Assembly (NCBI GenBank): GCA_030789695.1
Contig: CM061139.1
Span: forward strand, 6,463,878 to 6,527,877
Reading direction: 5' to 3'
DNA from: Scilla litardierei
Lineage: Eukaryota; Streptophyta; Magnoliopsida; Asparagales; Asparagaceae
DNA length: 64,000 bases
Numbering within the stretch: position 1 is the stretch's first letter; every line of letters begins with the position of its first letter. This document shows, piece after piece, positions 1 to 11,293 of this stretch. The translations under genes were made by a program, and so were the position numbers. The notes below the pieces were generated by a model. That model saw only the letters and a program-made list of their open reading frames with translations. It ran no database searches and was not told where the DNA came from.

Positions 1-2
1 GC

Positions 3-1418
3 TCAGCTGGGTTAGAGGTAAATGATGAAGTGATTTTAGAAAAATGTTCTATGAGTCAAGACACTTGTGCGGTTGGTATTGACAATGAGGGGCTCAATGT
101 TGAAACTGATATCGAGCCTGATTCCCTCAATGACGCTAGTGTTGAACATATTGTTGCACAAAATGTTGCAACACAGGGTGCATCTCCTGAGGCCTCTGGT
201 CCTACAGAACCTCCCCTGTCCTCCTTTATGCGCAAGGCTCGATCTTGCTCTAAGAAGCGCTCTGCTCCTTCCAGTACCACTGAGGCTTCTCCGTCCACGA
301 GGTCTAAAATCTCAGCTTCAGGTTCCTCTCGTTCTCCGTCATTCACTTCCTCGGATGCCTTTAGCAGAATTTTCTTCGACAAAGCTCGCAAGAACCGATG
401 GGTATCCTACTCAGAGAGATCGCTACTTCCTGAAAAGGTTCTGAACGTGGCCTCCTTTGACAAGACCCATATAGCTACTATATTGAAGAATCTCGGACTG
501 TACCATGCTGCCACCTGCTTCAGTTCCTACTATCCTGTGTTAGTCAGGGAATTTTACTGTAATTTGTCCAAAACTGCTGGAGATGGCTCCTCCCGTTGGC
601 ATTGCAGAAATTATGTTCGGGGCAAGATTATCACTTTTTCTCCTTCCACTCTGAACAAATTACTCGAATGGAAATGTCCTCAATCTGCTCCTGCTTACGG
701 AGAGACTACAGGAGTGGAGTTTAATAGACTGATTCGAGTTGTGACTGCTGAGAAGCTTCAGAATTGGCCTAAGAAATCATCTGTCTTTCCTTCATCTGCT
801 CTTACGGCCAAGTACTTTATTCTCTACAGGATAGCCACGAGGAACTGGCTCCCTACTTCAAATGTTTCTGTGGTTACTCGAGACATGTGCAGACTTTTGT
901 TTTCCGCAGGAACCTCTCAGGCCTTCAACTTGGGCATGATTATCTTTGACTCTATCTTATCGTTTGCTGAATTATCCTCCTCATGGACTTCTTTACCACA
1001 CGGAGCTCTTATATCTATGATGCTGCTGGGTCAAAGGGTGCCCCTGTCCTTGTCAGACCTTCCTTCATCTTGTGACAGCATTTCGTATACAGCAAAGTCT
1101 GTGGCTGGAAAAACGGATGACATCTCTGACTTGATACCCTCACTTCATGGTGTTTCTTCGACTTCCTCTCCACCTCCAAATGCTGAACCATCTGTCACAG
1201 TGCCTCCTGCATCTCAGTCTCCTCCACTCAGTTCTGCTACTGGTACCACTTCTTCCTCAGCGAGTCTAGTTGATATCGAGTTTCTCGAGAATGATATTCA
1301 GAATATTGATGATCAACTTCTGTTTCTCGACAGCCAGCGAGTCCTTCTGAATCGCCACAAGGTGTTGCTACAGGGCAAGCTGTCCTCTCTACGTAGTTGT
1401 CCCTCTGTGGATCCCTGA
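3..1418 (+). CDS. SIRE-type copia accessory (env-like / plant transposon) ORF, 5' partial
   Basis: The frame is open from the window edge, so the true start lies upstream; the first ATG-like codons inside are not reliable starts. About 470 residues are visible. The N-terminal third is Ser/Thr/Pro-rich with basic KKR patches. The middle (roughly residues 120-340) has the look of the 'putative plant transposon protein' domain found in the extra ORF of Sirevirus-lineage Ty1/copia elements. The C-terminus, after another Ser/Pro-rich linker, is a short coiled coil (around IEFLENDIQNIDDQL). It ends just before a polypurine run, tandem repeats and an LTR, which is where SIRE elements keep their third ORF. 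Its molecular role is unknown; 'env-like' is only a positional name. It has no internal stop here, unlike nearly every other element ORF in the window. Confidence 0.65.
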   Translation, partial: SAGLEVNDEVILEKCSMSQDTCAVGIDNEGLNVETDIEPDSLNDASVEHIVAQNVATQGASPEASGPTEPPLSSFMRKARSCSKKRSAPSSTTEASPSTRSKISASGSSRSPSFTSSDAFSRIFFDKARKNRWVSYSERSLLPEKVLNVASFDKTHIATILKNLGLYHAATCFSSYYPVLVREFYCNLSKTAGDGSSRWHCRNYVRGKIITFSPSTLNKLLEWKCPQSAPAYGETTGVEFNRLIRVVTAEKLQNWPKKSSVFPSSALTAKYFILYRIATRNWLPTSNVSVVTRDMCRLLFSAGTSQAFNLGMIIFDSILSFAELSSSWTSLPHGALISMMLLGQRVPLSLSDLPSSCDSISYTAKSVAGKTDDISDLIPSLHGVSSTSSPPPNAEPSVTVPPASQSPPLSSATGTTSSSASLVDIEFLENDIQNIDDQLLFLDSQRVLLNRHKVLLQGKLSSLRSCPSVDP

Positions 1419-1463
1419 AGTTTTGTCCTTTGTGGCGCAAAAGGGGAGAAAAGGTATGATCTA

Positions 1464-1665
1464 ATGTCTGTTGGATGCTTTATGCTTTGTTGGGAGTTTT
1501 GTTGGATGTCATGGAAGCTTTGTTGGGAGTTTTGTTGGATGTTGTTGGATGCCTGCTGTTGCTATGCAAGCAGCTATGCAAGTTGTTGGATGCCTTGTTG
1601 GGTGCTTTGTTGGGAGTTGTGTTGTATGCCTGTTGTGGGGTTTGGTTGGTGCTGGTTGGCACAAC
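1464..1665 (+). repeat. Imperfect short tandem repeats between SIRE ORF and 3' LTR
   Basis: Units resembling TTGGGAGTTTTGTTGGATG recur several times, with variants. Repeats plus duplicated polypurine runs (CAAAAGGGGAGA near 1439 and again near 1811) are typical of the spacer before the 3' LTR in SIRE elements. The overlapping short ORFs here only reflect the repeats. Confidence 0.6.
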
Positions 1666-1823
1666 TCGTGTGACTCGTGTGACATAACTTGTTTTGGTCT
1701 CTCTTGTATTGGTCCGGTCTCTGCAGTTTCTTGTTGAAAGGTCTTTATGAAAGGTAGGTTATTCTTTTGGCATCTTTTTCTATCATACCGTATGTTGTGC
1801 CACCAAATGACAAAAGGGGAGAT

Positions 1824-2664
1824 TGTTAGGATTTATCCTGGGTATCCTTGATTGCGGGATTGTCATATGTGGCACGGGAAGATGTTGGACATTTTGTTGA
1901 ACAGTTTGTTGTACCAGGATGTTCAACAGGCTAAGTTCTTTTGCATATATTGTCTGCTCAAAAGGATGTGCATCTGGCGACCGCGTATTCTGTTAGTTTC
2001 CTACCTAATTCATCAGACCCTTATGGTGGTTATTATCTGCTTTAGATTTGATTGGGTACAATCTCTTGTTACCTTATTGCGATATGGTTGGAGAGAGATT
2101 TTCGCCAAATACAATTCCCTAGTAACTACCACTCACGGATCTTTAGGGATCTCGTTCCATCTATGGGAGTTGTGGTTATTGCTGTTATTAAGTTGCTTCT
2201 AAATTGATTGATCTTGCGCCGATTATCTTGCGGTGGTTTTGGAGGACCGCTTAAAAGGGCTTGAGCGGATTGGCGGCTAGGTCGAGGATTTTGGCGAAAG
2301 AAGTTCTTGTTGATACACTCCGGGAGGGTGGCCGACGTCTGCGCACGCAGGATCAAGGGAGTTGATCTAGTCGGTGGTGCAAGGGGAGCTTGCAGGCAAG
2401 GGGAGCTTGCCAAGAATACTTCACGGGGTTGATTGCGATCACCCCTCACGGTTTGTTTTAAGGATGAGTGTGTTCTTCCTTATAGAAGCGTGAATTGTAG
2501 AATCTGTATTCTCTGATCTTTATAGTGAAGTATTCTATTTTTCTGGGCGTGGCCCCGCAGATGTAGGTGTGCGCACCGAACTGCGATACCAAGTCTCGTG
2601 TGCCCTTGCGTGCTGTGTGTCTTTATTGTTGTTCGTTATATTCTTTACTGCGTACTGATTTTCA
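1824..2664 (+). mobile_element. 3' LTR of a SIRE-type Ty1/copia element
   Basis: A polypurine tract (CAAAAGGGGAGA, 1811-1822) is followed by TGTTAGG, the expected LTR start. The sequence runs to TTTTCA at 2664, which I take as the CA end. The 5' LTR is outside the window, so neither a target duplication nor LTR divergence can be read. The end is less certain than the start. Confidence 0.55.
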
Positions 2665-3676
2665 GATATGATATGTTGATATGAATGGATAGTTGCGTAA
2701 ATTAATCTAAGTGCTTAGGATAAGATTCAATAAGAAATGATGAGATGTGATTTCATAGTTTAAGGTGGTTAAACTTATGAGTTGTCACGATGAAGAATGA
2801 GTTGGGAGCATGATAAATGTTGATGGTAGATGGTGATGTATACTAGGCGCATTGGTACTTATTGTCATATATCAGTAATTGGTAAAGCGTCGTTATACCA
2901 ATTGCTTGAGATAAGAATAATGTTGGAGTTAGATGATGGCACAATTATAGTACTACAAGTTAGGTTATTCAATAAGCAAGGGATGATACACTACGGATGG
3001 GACAACATATAAGAATGTACAGCTTTTTGGAGAACTTAGGTATAGAGGATAACATACGTTAAAGACCCCCGAAAAGATGTTATTGTCTTGATAGGTGAAG
3101 GAGCGAGGAAATTTATAAGAAGTATTGGTTAAGGATAGTTGATAGTTTCCTTTCCGAGGTTGCCTTGTTCAAAGTATTAATTGTTCAAGACAAGAATATG
3201 AGATAGGAATTAAAAAGAAAGGGGAAGTAATGGACCTATATTTAAGTTCAGGGTATGCTAGTAACCTTATTCAGTGGCGAGACAAGAAGTGATGATTTAT
3301 TCTAAGAACACTTATTTAGGCTTATGAATTTAGCAACATGTGTGTTAGAATATTGGGGTTGCAGTTGGGAGTATTTTATTATTTTCTCACCATTGTCCCT
3401 GTACATTGCTGGTAGCAGTCCCTAGCCTTTTCACTTGCCCACTAATGGTTAAGGCCATCGATGGTGCTTAGTCATCCGAACCTCTTTTTGAAACTCAATC
3501 TTAACCACATCACTTGTATCACTTCTTAACAAGTTTCATTTCTTCATCTTGAAGTATTCCAGGATATAGTTTACCTCGTAGAAATACGATGAGATGCATA
3601 AGTATTATCGGTTTCTATTTAATAAACTCAAATTATGAGAAATTCCGAGGACGGAATTTTTATTAGGTGGGTAGGA
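2665..3676. other. Diverged repeat DNA, no gene seen
   Basis: AT-rich sequence with only short scattered reading frames. The last 40 bases (around 3640-3676, CCGAGGACGGAATTTTTATT then a purine-rich run) are the typical 3' end of a Ty3/gypsy internal region just before its LTR. The part upstream is therefore probably decayed gypsy pol, but I could not recognise a domain. Confidence 0.4.
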
Positions 3677-5820
3677 TGTGACGGCCTGTATCCGTTACTA
3701 CCCGTATTTTTGTTTAAATCATAAGATCCTTAAACTAATTACATTTTTAAGATACTATCCTTAAATACTTTTATATTCATCAATTATTTTTGCTAATCAT
3801 TTTTACTAATTAATTTTACTAATTACTTTCATCAATTACTAATGGTCTTTAAAAATTACGTTTACCATAACTATATATTCTTTACTAATTACATTTTTTA
3901 TAATCTACCCGCAACCCAGCCCCAAACCGAGGAAAACGTGGAAGCACTTTATCTTTCCCTAAACCATTTGTCAAACCCTTTATTGGCAGCCTGAGAAAAC
4001 GAGGGATTCATTTCCACATTCATATCCCTTTATCAAACTTTCAACCTAACATAATTAATATCTGATTATTATAAATTAAAACACCCACCCACTTCATTTG
4101 ACTACACATGCACACATCACACACTCACGCTGAGAAGCCAAAGAAACCACACTTAATTCCCATCTCTTCATTGCAAACCCCCAACTAACCCTTTGACCTA
4201 TGAATCAGACAATTAACACATGCATTCTCCCTAACCTATATGATGTCAGCCACGAGGAGAATCGCTTAATTTCTTCAGCTAGTCAAATTCCATTAATTGA
4301 GATTCATGCATCGATGAATCCTTTTTAATCACGAAATTTCCCTCAAATCCTCAGGCCATCCCCTTTTCCTTTGCAAACACACTGAAGACCTCCTCATTTG
4401 GCATCATGCATTTCCCTTTGACCCAGCCGCTCTGATGAAGTCTCGGTGTCTTCCTCCGTCGTGGCAACACCACCATCACCTCCATCTCCGTATCCTTCTT
4501 CAACTCAACAACAACAAAAACATCATCACCATCACCACTGTCAAGCTCAAACTGAAATTCAACCCAAATCCAAACTCAAAACTGAAAGGGGAAACAAGAA
4601 TTCAAATCTGAAAACACCCAATTTCAGATCTAATACAAAAACAACTCCAGATCTCTAAAATTTCAGAAACCCATTCTTCCTCTTCTTCTTCCTCCTTCCT
4701 CCTCCCCTCACCATGGCCGCCGCCTGGGCTCCGACCAGCCACCTGAGGAGCGCGCCACCCCCCACGCGCAGCGGCTGCTGCTGCGCCTGCGCCACGCGAA
4801 CGCCGGACGCGCCCACCGTCGGCCGACTGGTCGCCGGAGCCCCTTGCGCCGCCGCTTGGCCGGAGAGCCGCCCAGTCGCCGGCCATCCGCCCTCCCCTCC
4901 CCGTCGTCGCGCAAGGTGAAAGCTCCCCTCCTCTGTTGATTTTTCGCGTGAGCCCCCATTGCTTGGCTGCCGAACTTTGAGAGTCTAAAATAAAAAAAAT
5001 GATAAGAAAAGAACAGACAACAAGGAGACATGAGAAGAAAGGAGGTTGAATAAATATAATATTTGAGTAGGGTGACAGCCCATGTGATGAAGTTAAAGAG
5101 AAGAAAGAGGGATTAGAATAGAATAATGTTAGAAGAGATTGACAGGTTGTAAGAATGAAAAAGGGTTTTAAATAGATAATATTAATATAAGAGGTAGGTG
5201 TAGAGTAGGTGGGATAATTCAACATGATGTTAACATTACCATTAGCTAGTATTAGGCTAATTAGTTAGTAAGTTGTTAGTGTTAGTTTTAATGTTAATTG
5301 GTTAGTGTTGTTTAATTTCAACAATTAAATGATTGTTAATAGAAGATTGGGATAACAATATCAGAATAAAATTAGGCGTATCATGTTAGTAAAACACAAT
5401 ATGAACATTACCATATCCAGATAGCCCAATAAAATTAGACGAACCCACTTTAAGGATTAACTGGATATTTTGACTTATCTCGCAATATATCTAATTCAGT
5501 GATTTATCTAATCAAACAGAGAACCGGAAGTACAACACGTAGTACCCGTCCAGACGAACCCACGACAACCAATACCACCGAAAACATGCAAGTGAAACTT
5601 GCACAATGATGTGTTAGGCCATGTTTTAGGCCATTTTGTAAAATTGCGTAAAAGAGACTAGACGGTGAAATGATAGTCGCCTAGACGACCTTACTAGATC
5701 TAGCTTGACAAAGAAGCTAGATCCGACACTTTTACCATGCTTTCATTCATGCTGCCATGTCATGTTTAATTTCAATTAACGGTACGCACTTTAACTGCTC
5801 ATTGTCATGTCATGTAGTAC
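3677..5820 (+). mobile_element. Ty3/gypsy LTR, truncated at its 3' end
   Basis: It starts TGTGACGGCC directly after a purine-rich tract. It has an AT-rich upstream part, a GC-rich core at 4700-4920 and a tail (5590-5815) that matches, in inverted orientation, 59575-59790. Shared marks in order are a GTGAAACTTGC block, AGGCCATGTTTTAGGCC, GTAAAAGAGACTAG and a GATCTAGCTT hairpin. The inverted relative runs about 330 bp further, so this copy has lost its 3' end where copia sequence begins. The reading frames in the GC-rich core (4446-5225) lie inside the LTR and are not taken as genes. Confidence 0.6.
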
Positions 5821-5822
5821 CA

Positions 5823-6915
5823 TACCTTTCGTCCGCTGGAAGATGGGGAGGAAGCACTTGGTCCTGAAGTACAACACCTAAGTGGCATTGGTGCACTCCT
5901 CTATCTAGCAAACTGCACGCGTCCCGATATAGCGTTCGCAGTAAACCTACTAGCCATATACAGTTCAACGCCCACAAAGCACCACTAGAACGGAGTGAAG
6001 CGCCTTCTGCGCCGGGTCAATTGATCTGGGATTATTTTACCAGAAAGGTGTATCCTCCAACTTAATTGGTTATGCAGATGCAGGATGCAGATCAGATCCC
6101 CACACCGAAAAGTCCCAGACTGGTTTCGTATTCACCTACGGTGGGACGGACAGTTCATGGTGATCCGTGAAGCGAACCACGACAGCAATCTCATCCAACC
6201 ACTATGAACTCATTACGATCCATGAAGCTAGCAGAGAATGCTTTTGGCTACGTTCAGTCACCACATCCTAGTGATGACCGGCCTGAAGACGGGCGACCTT
6301 GAACCAACCACCATGTTCGAAGACAATGCAGCCTACATAGCTCAACTACGAGGTGGTTACATCAAGGGTGACAGGACGAAGCACGTCTCACCCAAACTTT
6401 TCTGGACGCACGGACTATAAGAAGACAAACCGATCGACATTCAGCAAATCCAGTCTTGCAACAATTTGGCAGATCTGTTTACTAAAGCACTACCTCGATG
6501 TACTTGTAGAAATCTTGTAAAAGGGATTGGGATGAGACAGTTGAGAGAGTTACAAGCCTGAAGCTTGTACACAATAGGGGGAGTTAATGTTGTGTTATAC
6601 TCTTTTTCTTTAGCTATTGGTTTTTTCCACTGGGTTTCCATAGCCAAAGGTTTTAACGAGGCAACCACATTAACTCTGGATCACGAAGTATCCACCCCTA
6701 GTGATATCCACCGATCGGGGGAAGTTAATGAGACTTGTACTCTTTTTCCTTAGCTATTGGTTTTTCCCACTGGGTTTTCCATAGCCAAATGTTTTAACAG
6801 GCAAGACCTCCTAACTTAGGATCTAGAAGTATCCATATCCTCATAATCAGATAAGCTCTATGAACCCCGAAGCATTCATATACTAAGATTACAACGATAT
6901 ATGGATAAGGAGAAG
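5823..6915 (+). pseudogene. Ty1/copia pol remnant (reverse transcriptase end and RNase H)
   Basis: In broken frames one can follow the copia order: the LLYLANCTRPDIAFAVN-like segment ending the reverse transcriptase (about 5890-5960), an RNase H stretch with an ADAGYRSDPHT-like motif (about 6075-6110), and the EDNAAYIAQL...KHVSPKLFWTH segment (about 6310-6415). Stops and frameshifts are frequent. Downstream are two copies of a non-coding copia tail motif (GTACTCTTTTTC...TTTTCCCACTGGGTTTTCC) before the polypurine tract GGATAAGGAGAAG. A related copy lies at 52.9-53.9 kb. Confidence 0.75.
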
Positions 6916-7110
6916 TGTTATGAATGAGCTTTTGTAGGCCCATGTGGAGCCCACTTAGGTTTAGGGTATCCACCCATTATATAATCTTTTCTTATAAATA
7001 TATGGCTATGGGTTCCGTATCCGCCACCTTCACAACAAAATAAAAATAAAAGGTATCTGTTACAATGAACACGCATAATATATACTTTTAACATAGACAC
7101 GTGAGCATTC
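6916..7110 (+). mobile_element. Copia LTR start, probably truncated
   Basis: TGTTATGAAT follows the polypurine tract, and a TATA-like ATATAATC / TTATAAATATA region lies about 60-90 bp in. The same start occurs at 47568 and 53908. The 3' end could not be placed. Confidence 0.5.
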
Positions 7111-8179
7111 ATGATATCGGGCCTAAATGTTTAGGCCATTGGTAACAAATGGATAGAAGAGAGAGTACAAAAAAATGCAAACTCACACCAACAACCCAAC
7201 CCCCCACAATAAAATAAAATAAAACAAAACAAAACAAAACAAATTTTTTTCCCATCTCATCCACCTTTCCCATTTCCTCGTATTAATGCAGTTGTTATAT
7301 AAATTCTTATCAATTTTTCGGACACACCCATCTACACACATAAGAGTTCCTAGCATTTACCTGAGTACAATCATTCTTTTCCACCACAATTGCCAATGGC
7401 ATGAATGTTTGTCTCAGATGTTATTTGTCTAGATACAAAAATAATAGAATACCAATATCATATACTCCATCTTACCACATAAAGCATTTTAATAAGATGC
7501 GATATAGTAAAAAATCATGGACACAATGCCATATCTAGTTTCAATGGGAGTATGTGTTAAGGAATTCAAACGAGAGAGTAAAGCCGTAGATGAAAATCTG
7601 GTAACTAAACTACCATATATTTCTCAAAAATAAAAAATTACTATAAAAGGTCAAAAGAAACATATAAAAATAATAAAACAAGTATTGGATATAATACAAC
7701 AACCATACATTGTGCACAGAGACCAATGAAAAAGTTTAGGCTCGTCCAAAGAACAAGTATAGAGACATTTTTCTTTGATACCACACAATGCACATTATTC
7801 TCATTTTTGAAATATCCAAATGGTTTTATCGTGTGGCTGGACAAAGGCAATAATAATAAGAATTTGTAAAAATCCATCGTTATTTAAATTATTTTTTTTG
7901 TTTAATACACACACATACAAAAGTTTCTAAATTATTTGATTACAATCATCTTTTCTACCACAATTGCCAATGCAAGATTGTCAAGCTTTGATGTTTGACT
8001 TAAATGTCATATTATCCAGGTTGCTATTGCGATCTTATGAGGCTTAGATGTTTGTTTAACATGTCATATTGTCAAGATACAAAAAGAACAATTTTGCCAG
8101 CATAACCTATCAATATTTGTTTGGATGAAATCATTCTTTTTAATCATAACTGCTACTTTTAAATTGCTAGGCTTGGATA
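7111..8179. repeat. AT-rich spacer with three degenerate repeat copies
   Basis: No gene is seen. A motif resembling ACAATCAT-CTTTT-CCACAATTGCCAATG followed by GTTTG...TGTCA recurs near 7365, 7940 and 8125 in decaying form, suggesting an old tandem or dispersed repeat of unknown class. Confidence 0.35.
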
Positions 8180-8477
8180 TCTATTATACACTAGGGTTGC
8201 TGACTATGGTTGTCCCAGTCAGCAGCATTTGTCCCAAACACCTCATCCTACTTTGCAAAAAACCCATAAACCCTCCCAAACTCACATATTTGCATTTTTG
8301 GTCTATGTGCTTTTTCACTTATAACCCCAAAGGTTTTTGGGTTTACCTTTTTACCCCTCAACGATACCGACACACACACTCACACTTCTTGCTCCTTTTC
8401 GGTTGCGCACGTTCACCACATCCTGTTCGTCAGGAATTTTCATTGCGCCGTGCACTGTGTGCACGGGTTATTTCTAG
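8180..8477 (+). mobile_element. Helitron-like non-autonomous element, array unit 1
   Basis: It begins with TC (TCTATTATAC) after a host A. It ends with a hairpin CCGTGCAC-TGT-GTGCACGG, eight bases and CTAG followed by T. A 5' TC, a hairpin about ten bases from a CTRR end, and insertion between A and T are Helitron hallmarks. There are no terminal inverted repeats and no target duplication. It is the shortest unit and differs from the others at its 5' end. Confidence 0.6.
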
Positions 8478-8886
8478 TCTATTATACAATTGGTGAAGTT
8501 GTCATAGGTGGAGGCTAAAATCTGACTAGAACACAGGTGGGCCCCACCCTCCACATCACCATCATCCACATCACCATCCATCTCATCCAAACACTCATCC
8601 CCAAGCCACGTATTTACATGTTTGCCATCCCCTCAAAAAAACCCACACAAACTCACTTATTTACATGTTTACCATTCACTCGAAAAACCCAAAACAATAC
8701 CCACTTATTTACATGTTTGACACCCAAAGTCTTTTTGCATTTTAACCAGCGGACTTTGCATTTTTTGTCTCCCGACGATACCGCACATACACCCATATTT
8801 CTCACTCCTTTTGGTTGCCCGTGTGCACCGCATCATATTCGTGTGGTTTTTTTGCTTCGTGCACTGTGTGCACGGGTTATTTCTAG
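8478..8886 (+). mobile_element. Helitron-like element, array unit 2
   Basis: It starts with TCTATTATACAA immediately after the CTAG end of unit 1 and ends with the same hairpin (CGTGCAC/GTGCACG) plus GTTATTTCTAG. Inside, a roughly 40-bp motif containing TTATTTACATGTTTGCCA repeats three times. Confidence 0.6.
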
Positions 8887-9280
8887 TATATTATACAAAT
8901 GCTGAAGGGTGATAAAGTATGACACGGACAAATGTGGGCCCCTCACATCACCACCATCCATCTTACCCTCCACCTCACCTAACAACGCACCCCAAGCCAC
9001 TTATTTACATGTTTGCCATCCCCTCAAAAAACCCACCCAAACTCACTTATTTACATGTTTGTCATTCACCCCAAAAAAACCAAAACAACACCCACTCATT
9101 TACATGTTTGCCACCCCAAGGTTTTTTGCGTTTTAACACCGGGACTTTGCATTTTTTGCCCCCCGACGATACCTGCTCGCACACCCACATTTCTCATTCC
9201 TTTTCGGTTGCCCACGTGCACCGCGTCCTCTTCGTGTGGTTTTGTTTGCTCCGTGCACTGTGTGCATGTGTTATTTCTAG
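8887..9280 (+). mobile_element. Helitron-like element, array unit 3
   Basis: This is a near repeat of unit 2 at about 395 bp. The 5' end reads TATATTATAC, so the canonical TC is lost. The 3' hairpin is slightly decayed (CGTGCAC/GTGCATG) but GTTATTTCTAG is kept. The overlapping proline-rich reading frames are repeats of the TACATGTTTGCCA motif, not a gene. Confidence 0.6.
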
Positions 9281-9707
9281 TATATTATACAAATGATGAA
9301 GGGTGATAAAGTATGCTAAGGACAAAGGTGGGCCCCTCACATCACCATCCTCCACCTCACCCTCCACCTCGCCCAACAACGCACCCCAAGCCACTTATTT
9401 ACATGTTTGCCATCCCCTCAAAAAAACCCACCATAAGCCACTTATTTACATGTTTGTCATCTCCTCAAAAAACCCACCCAAACTTACTTATTTACATGTT
9501 TGCCATTAACATCGAAAAAACCCAAATAACACCCATTTATTTACATGTTTGCCACCCCTAGGGTTTTTTGCATTTTAACTCCCGGACTCTGCACTTTTTG
9601 TCCCCCCGACGATATCTGGACACACACCCACATTTTTCTCTTCTTTTCGGTTGAACGCGTGCACCACATCCTCTTTGTGGGGTTTTTTTTTGCACAGTTA
9701 TTTCTAG
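9281..9707 (+). mobile_element. Helitron-like element, array unit 4 (3' hairpin lost)
   Basis: Head-to-tail with unit 3. It has four copies of the internal TACATGTTTGCCA motif instead of three. The terminal palindrome has collapsed to TTTTTTTTTGCACAG, although GTTATTTCTAG is still present. Confidence 0.55.
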
Positions 9708-9815
9708 TTTATCTTACAGGCCAAACAACAAATTACTAATGTCCGACGATACATCTTAAATAAAGACACTCATAATTAACTACGTATAGAAAAAACAAAT
9801 AAACACGTATAGAAA

Positions 9816-10754
9816 TAGGGGTGAGCACGGTTTGCTTAAACCGCCCAAACCGAACCGGACCGAACCAGACCGAGCCAAAAACCGAACCGAACCGCTCTCC
9901 ATCGGTCTGGTTTGGTCTCAATCGTTGGAAACCGCCACTTATATGGTCTGGTTTGGTTTCACCCAGTCGAAACCGCTTAAACCGAACCGAACCGACTCCT
10001 AATATATATTATATATTGTGCTGGAAATCTGTTGGGATTTTAACCCTAGTCCCTAGGAACCCTAACCTAATGCCTTTAGACTGATCGGCGCCGTGCCGGC
10101 CCTATTTGGCTATCTGCCCTCTTCAATCTCCAGTCTTCACCCTTCGGAGTTCAGACTGCATTCGTTTTTTTCCGTTTGAGTATCGCTAATTCTCCATGCA
10201 CTTAACGCATCATATAGCCTTCTTTAACCTGGAGAAGAAAATGGGATGTGCTTAGTTGACAATGAGATAGTAAGTGACGTTCCTATTTGTAGAAACATCA
10301 GTGAATTAACATGATCAACGCAATTCAGCATCAAATACCATTTTGATACAACTTCTAATGATGAATGCACCCTAACTGCTATAGAAAAATGAAAATACAT
10401 AAAACAATAATAACCGCACCTGTCGCAGTCGCAGTCACAGTTAGAACTTCTGCAAGCGATGCAGTGCCTAATTTTCCTTGGTTTGATAAGGAGCACAGAA
10501 ATGAAGCCATGTCATGAAATTATTTTAATGACAAAGTCTATATTTAGCAAAATTGGGTATACGAGGGGATCTTCCGTCATCATATGTCTGAACCGCGGTT
10601 CCAAACCGAACCAAACCGCTCCAAGCGGTTTTCGTCAGCTTGGAAACCGTCGGTCTAACGGTTTGGTTTGGTCTGGCCTATGGGAAACCGCTACTTATAC
10701 GGTTTGGTTCGGTTTAGATCCCAAACCGCCGGTTTGAGACCGTGCTCTCCCCTA
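9816..10754. mobile_element. Non-autonomous hAT transposon with 8-bp target duplication
   Basis: Inverted ends TAGGGGTGAGCACGG (left) and, read on the other strand, TAGGGGAGAGCACGG (right) are flanked by identical TATAGAAA octamers at 9808-9815 and 10755-10762. An 8-bp duplication fits hAT. Dense subterminal repeats of AACCG / CGGTTTGGT occupy the outer 150-180 bp on both sides. The centre has no transposase. The right end lies roughly 0.3 kb upstream of the presumed leader of the kinase gene. Confidence 0.85.
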
Positions 10755-11039
10755 TATAGAAACAGGTTTCATCAGGCCAACGGAATTTCAAGAAGACCCG
10801 GTGATTAAATTTACCATATACATAAAAATTAGGCAAAAAAGCTCAAAAGAAAATCAAAATACAAAAATGGTAATTAAAAATCGAAGAAAAATAAAAGAAA
10901 AAGAAAAAGAAAAAGATATGGTCCATGGGTTTCAGCCGGACACATGTGCATGCATGAAATTGCGCCCAAAGCACACAAGATTCAGGACAGTGGTGAGGCA
11001 AGGAGAGAGGAGAGAGGAGAAAAAAAAATACAAACTCAC

Positions 11040-11293
11040 ACCCACAGACCCTCTCTCCCCCCCCCCCTCCCCCATTTTTGCCTCCATCTCCCCCCTCCCC
11101 AATCTCTCCACTTCTCGATTCCCAAAAAACAAAAATTAAAACTCCACCAAAGGAACTCCCAAAACGAGATTCGAAACCTAAACCCACCACCAAATCTCGA
11201 GCTCCCCCCCCTCTCGTAATGCAAGCCGTCGCCGCCTCGGCCCTGCAGGAATCGATCCCGATCGGAGCCGGCAGATGAGATGATCGCCCGGTC
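11040..11293 (+). other. Presumed 5' UTR exon of the MLK/HD16-like kinase gene
   Basis: A strongly pyrimidine-rich block (11040-11110) leads into GC-richer sequence ending at a good donor (GTAAGC at 11294). The transcription start is not visible, so the left edge is approximate. Placing a non-coding first exon here is inferred from the donor, the base composition and the acceptor near 12089. Confidence 0.4.
11219..11278 (+). CDS. Upstream ORF 1 in leader (19 codons)
   Basis: An ATG at 11219 opens a 19-codon frame rich in Ala and Ser (begins MQAVAAS) that ends at TGA 11276-11278, 15 bp before the donor. If the leader is as drawn, a ribosome would meet it before the kinase start. Peptide conservation is unknown. 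Confidence 0.35.
   Translation: MQAVAASALQESIPIGAGR

Noticed and set aside
4446..5225. Open frames in a GC-rich block starting with a good ATG context (near 4713)
   Set aside because: They lie inside a gypsy LTR, overlap on both strands, are low-complexity, and the block is the LTR's GC-rich core.
6916..7110. Pairing the LTR start at 6916 with that at 47568 or 53908 as one element
   Set aside because: The kinase gene lies between and each site has its own pol tail or leader; they are separate copies of one family.
8125..9561. Several overlapping proline/histidine-rich ORFs of 65-125 codons
   Set aside because: They repeat the TACATGTTTGCCA motif of the tandem Helitron-like units and shift frame between units.
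9808..10762. The AACCG arrays as a telomere-like or centromeric satellite
   Set aside because: They are limited to the two ends of one element bounded by inverted repeats and an 8-bp duplication.
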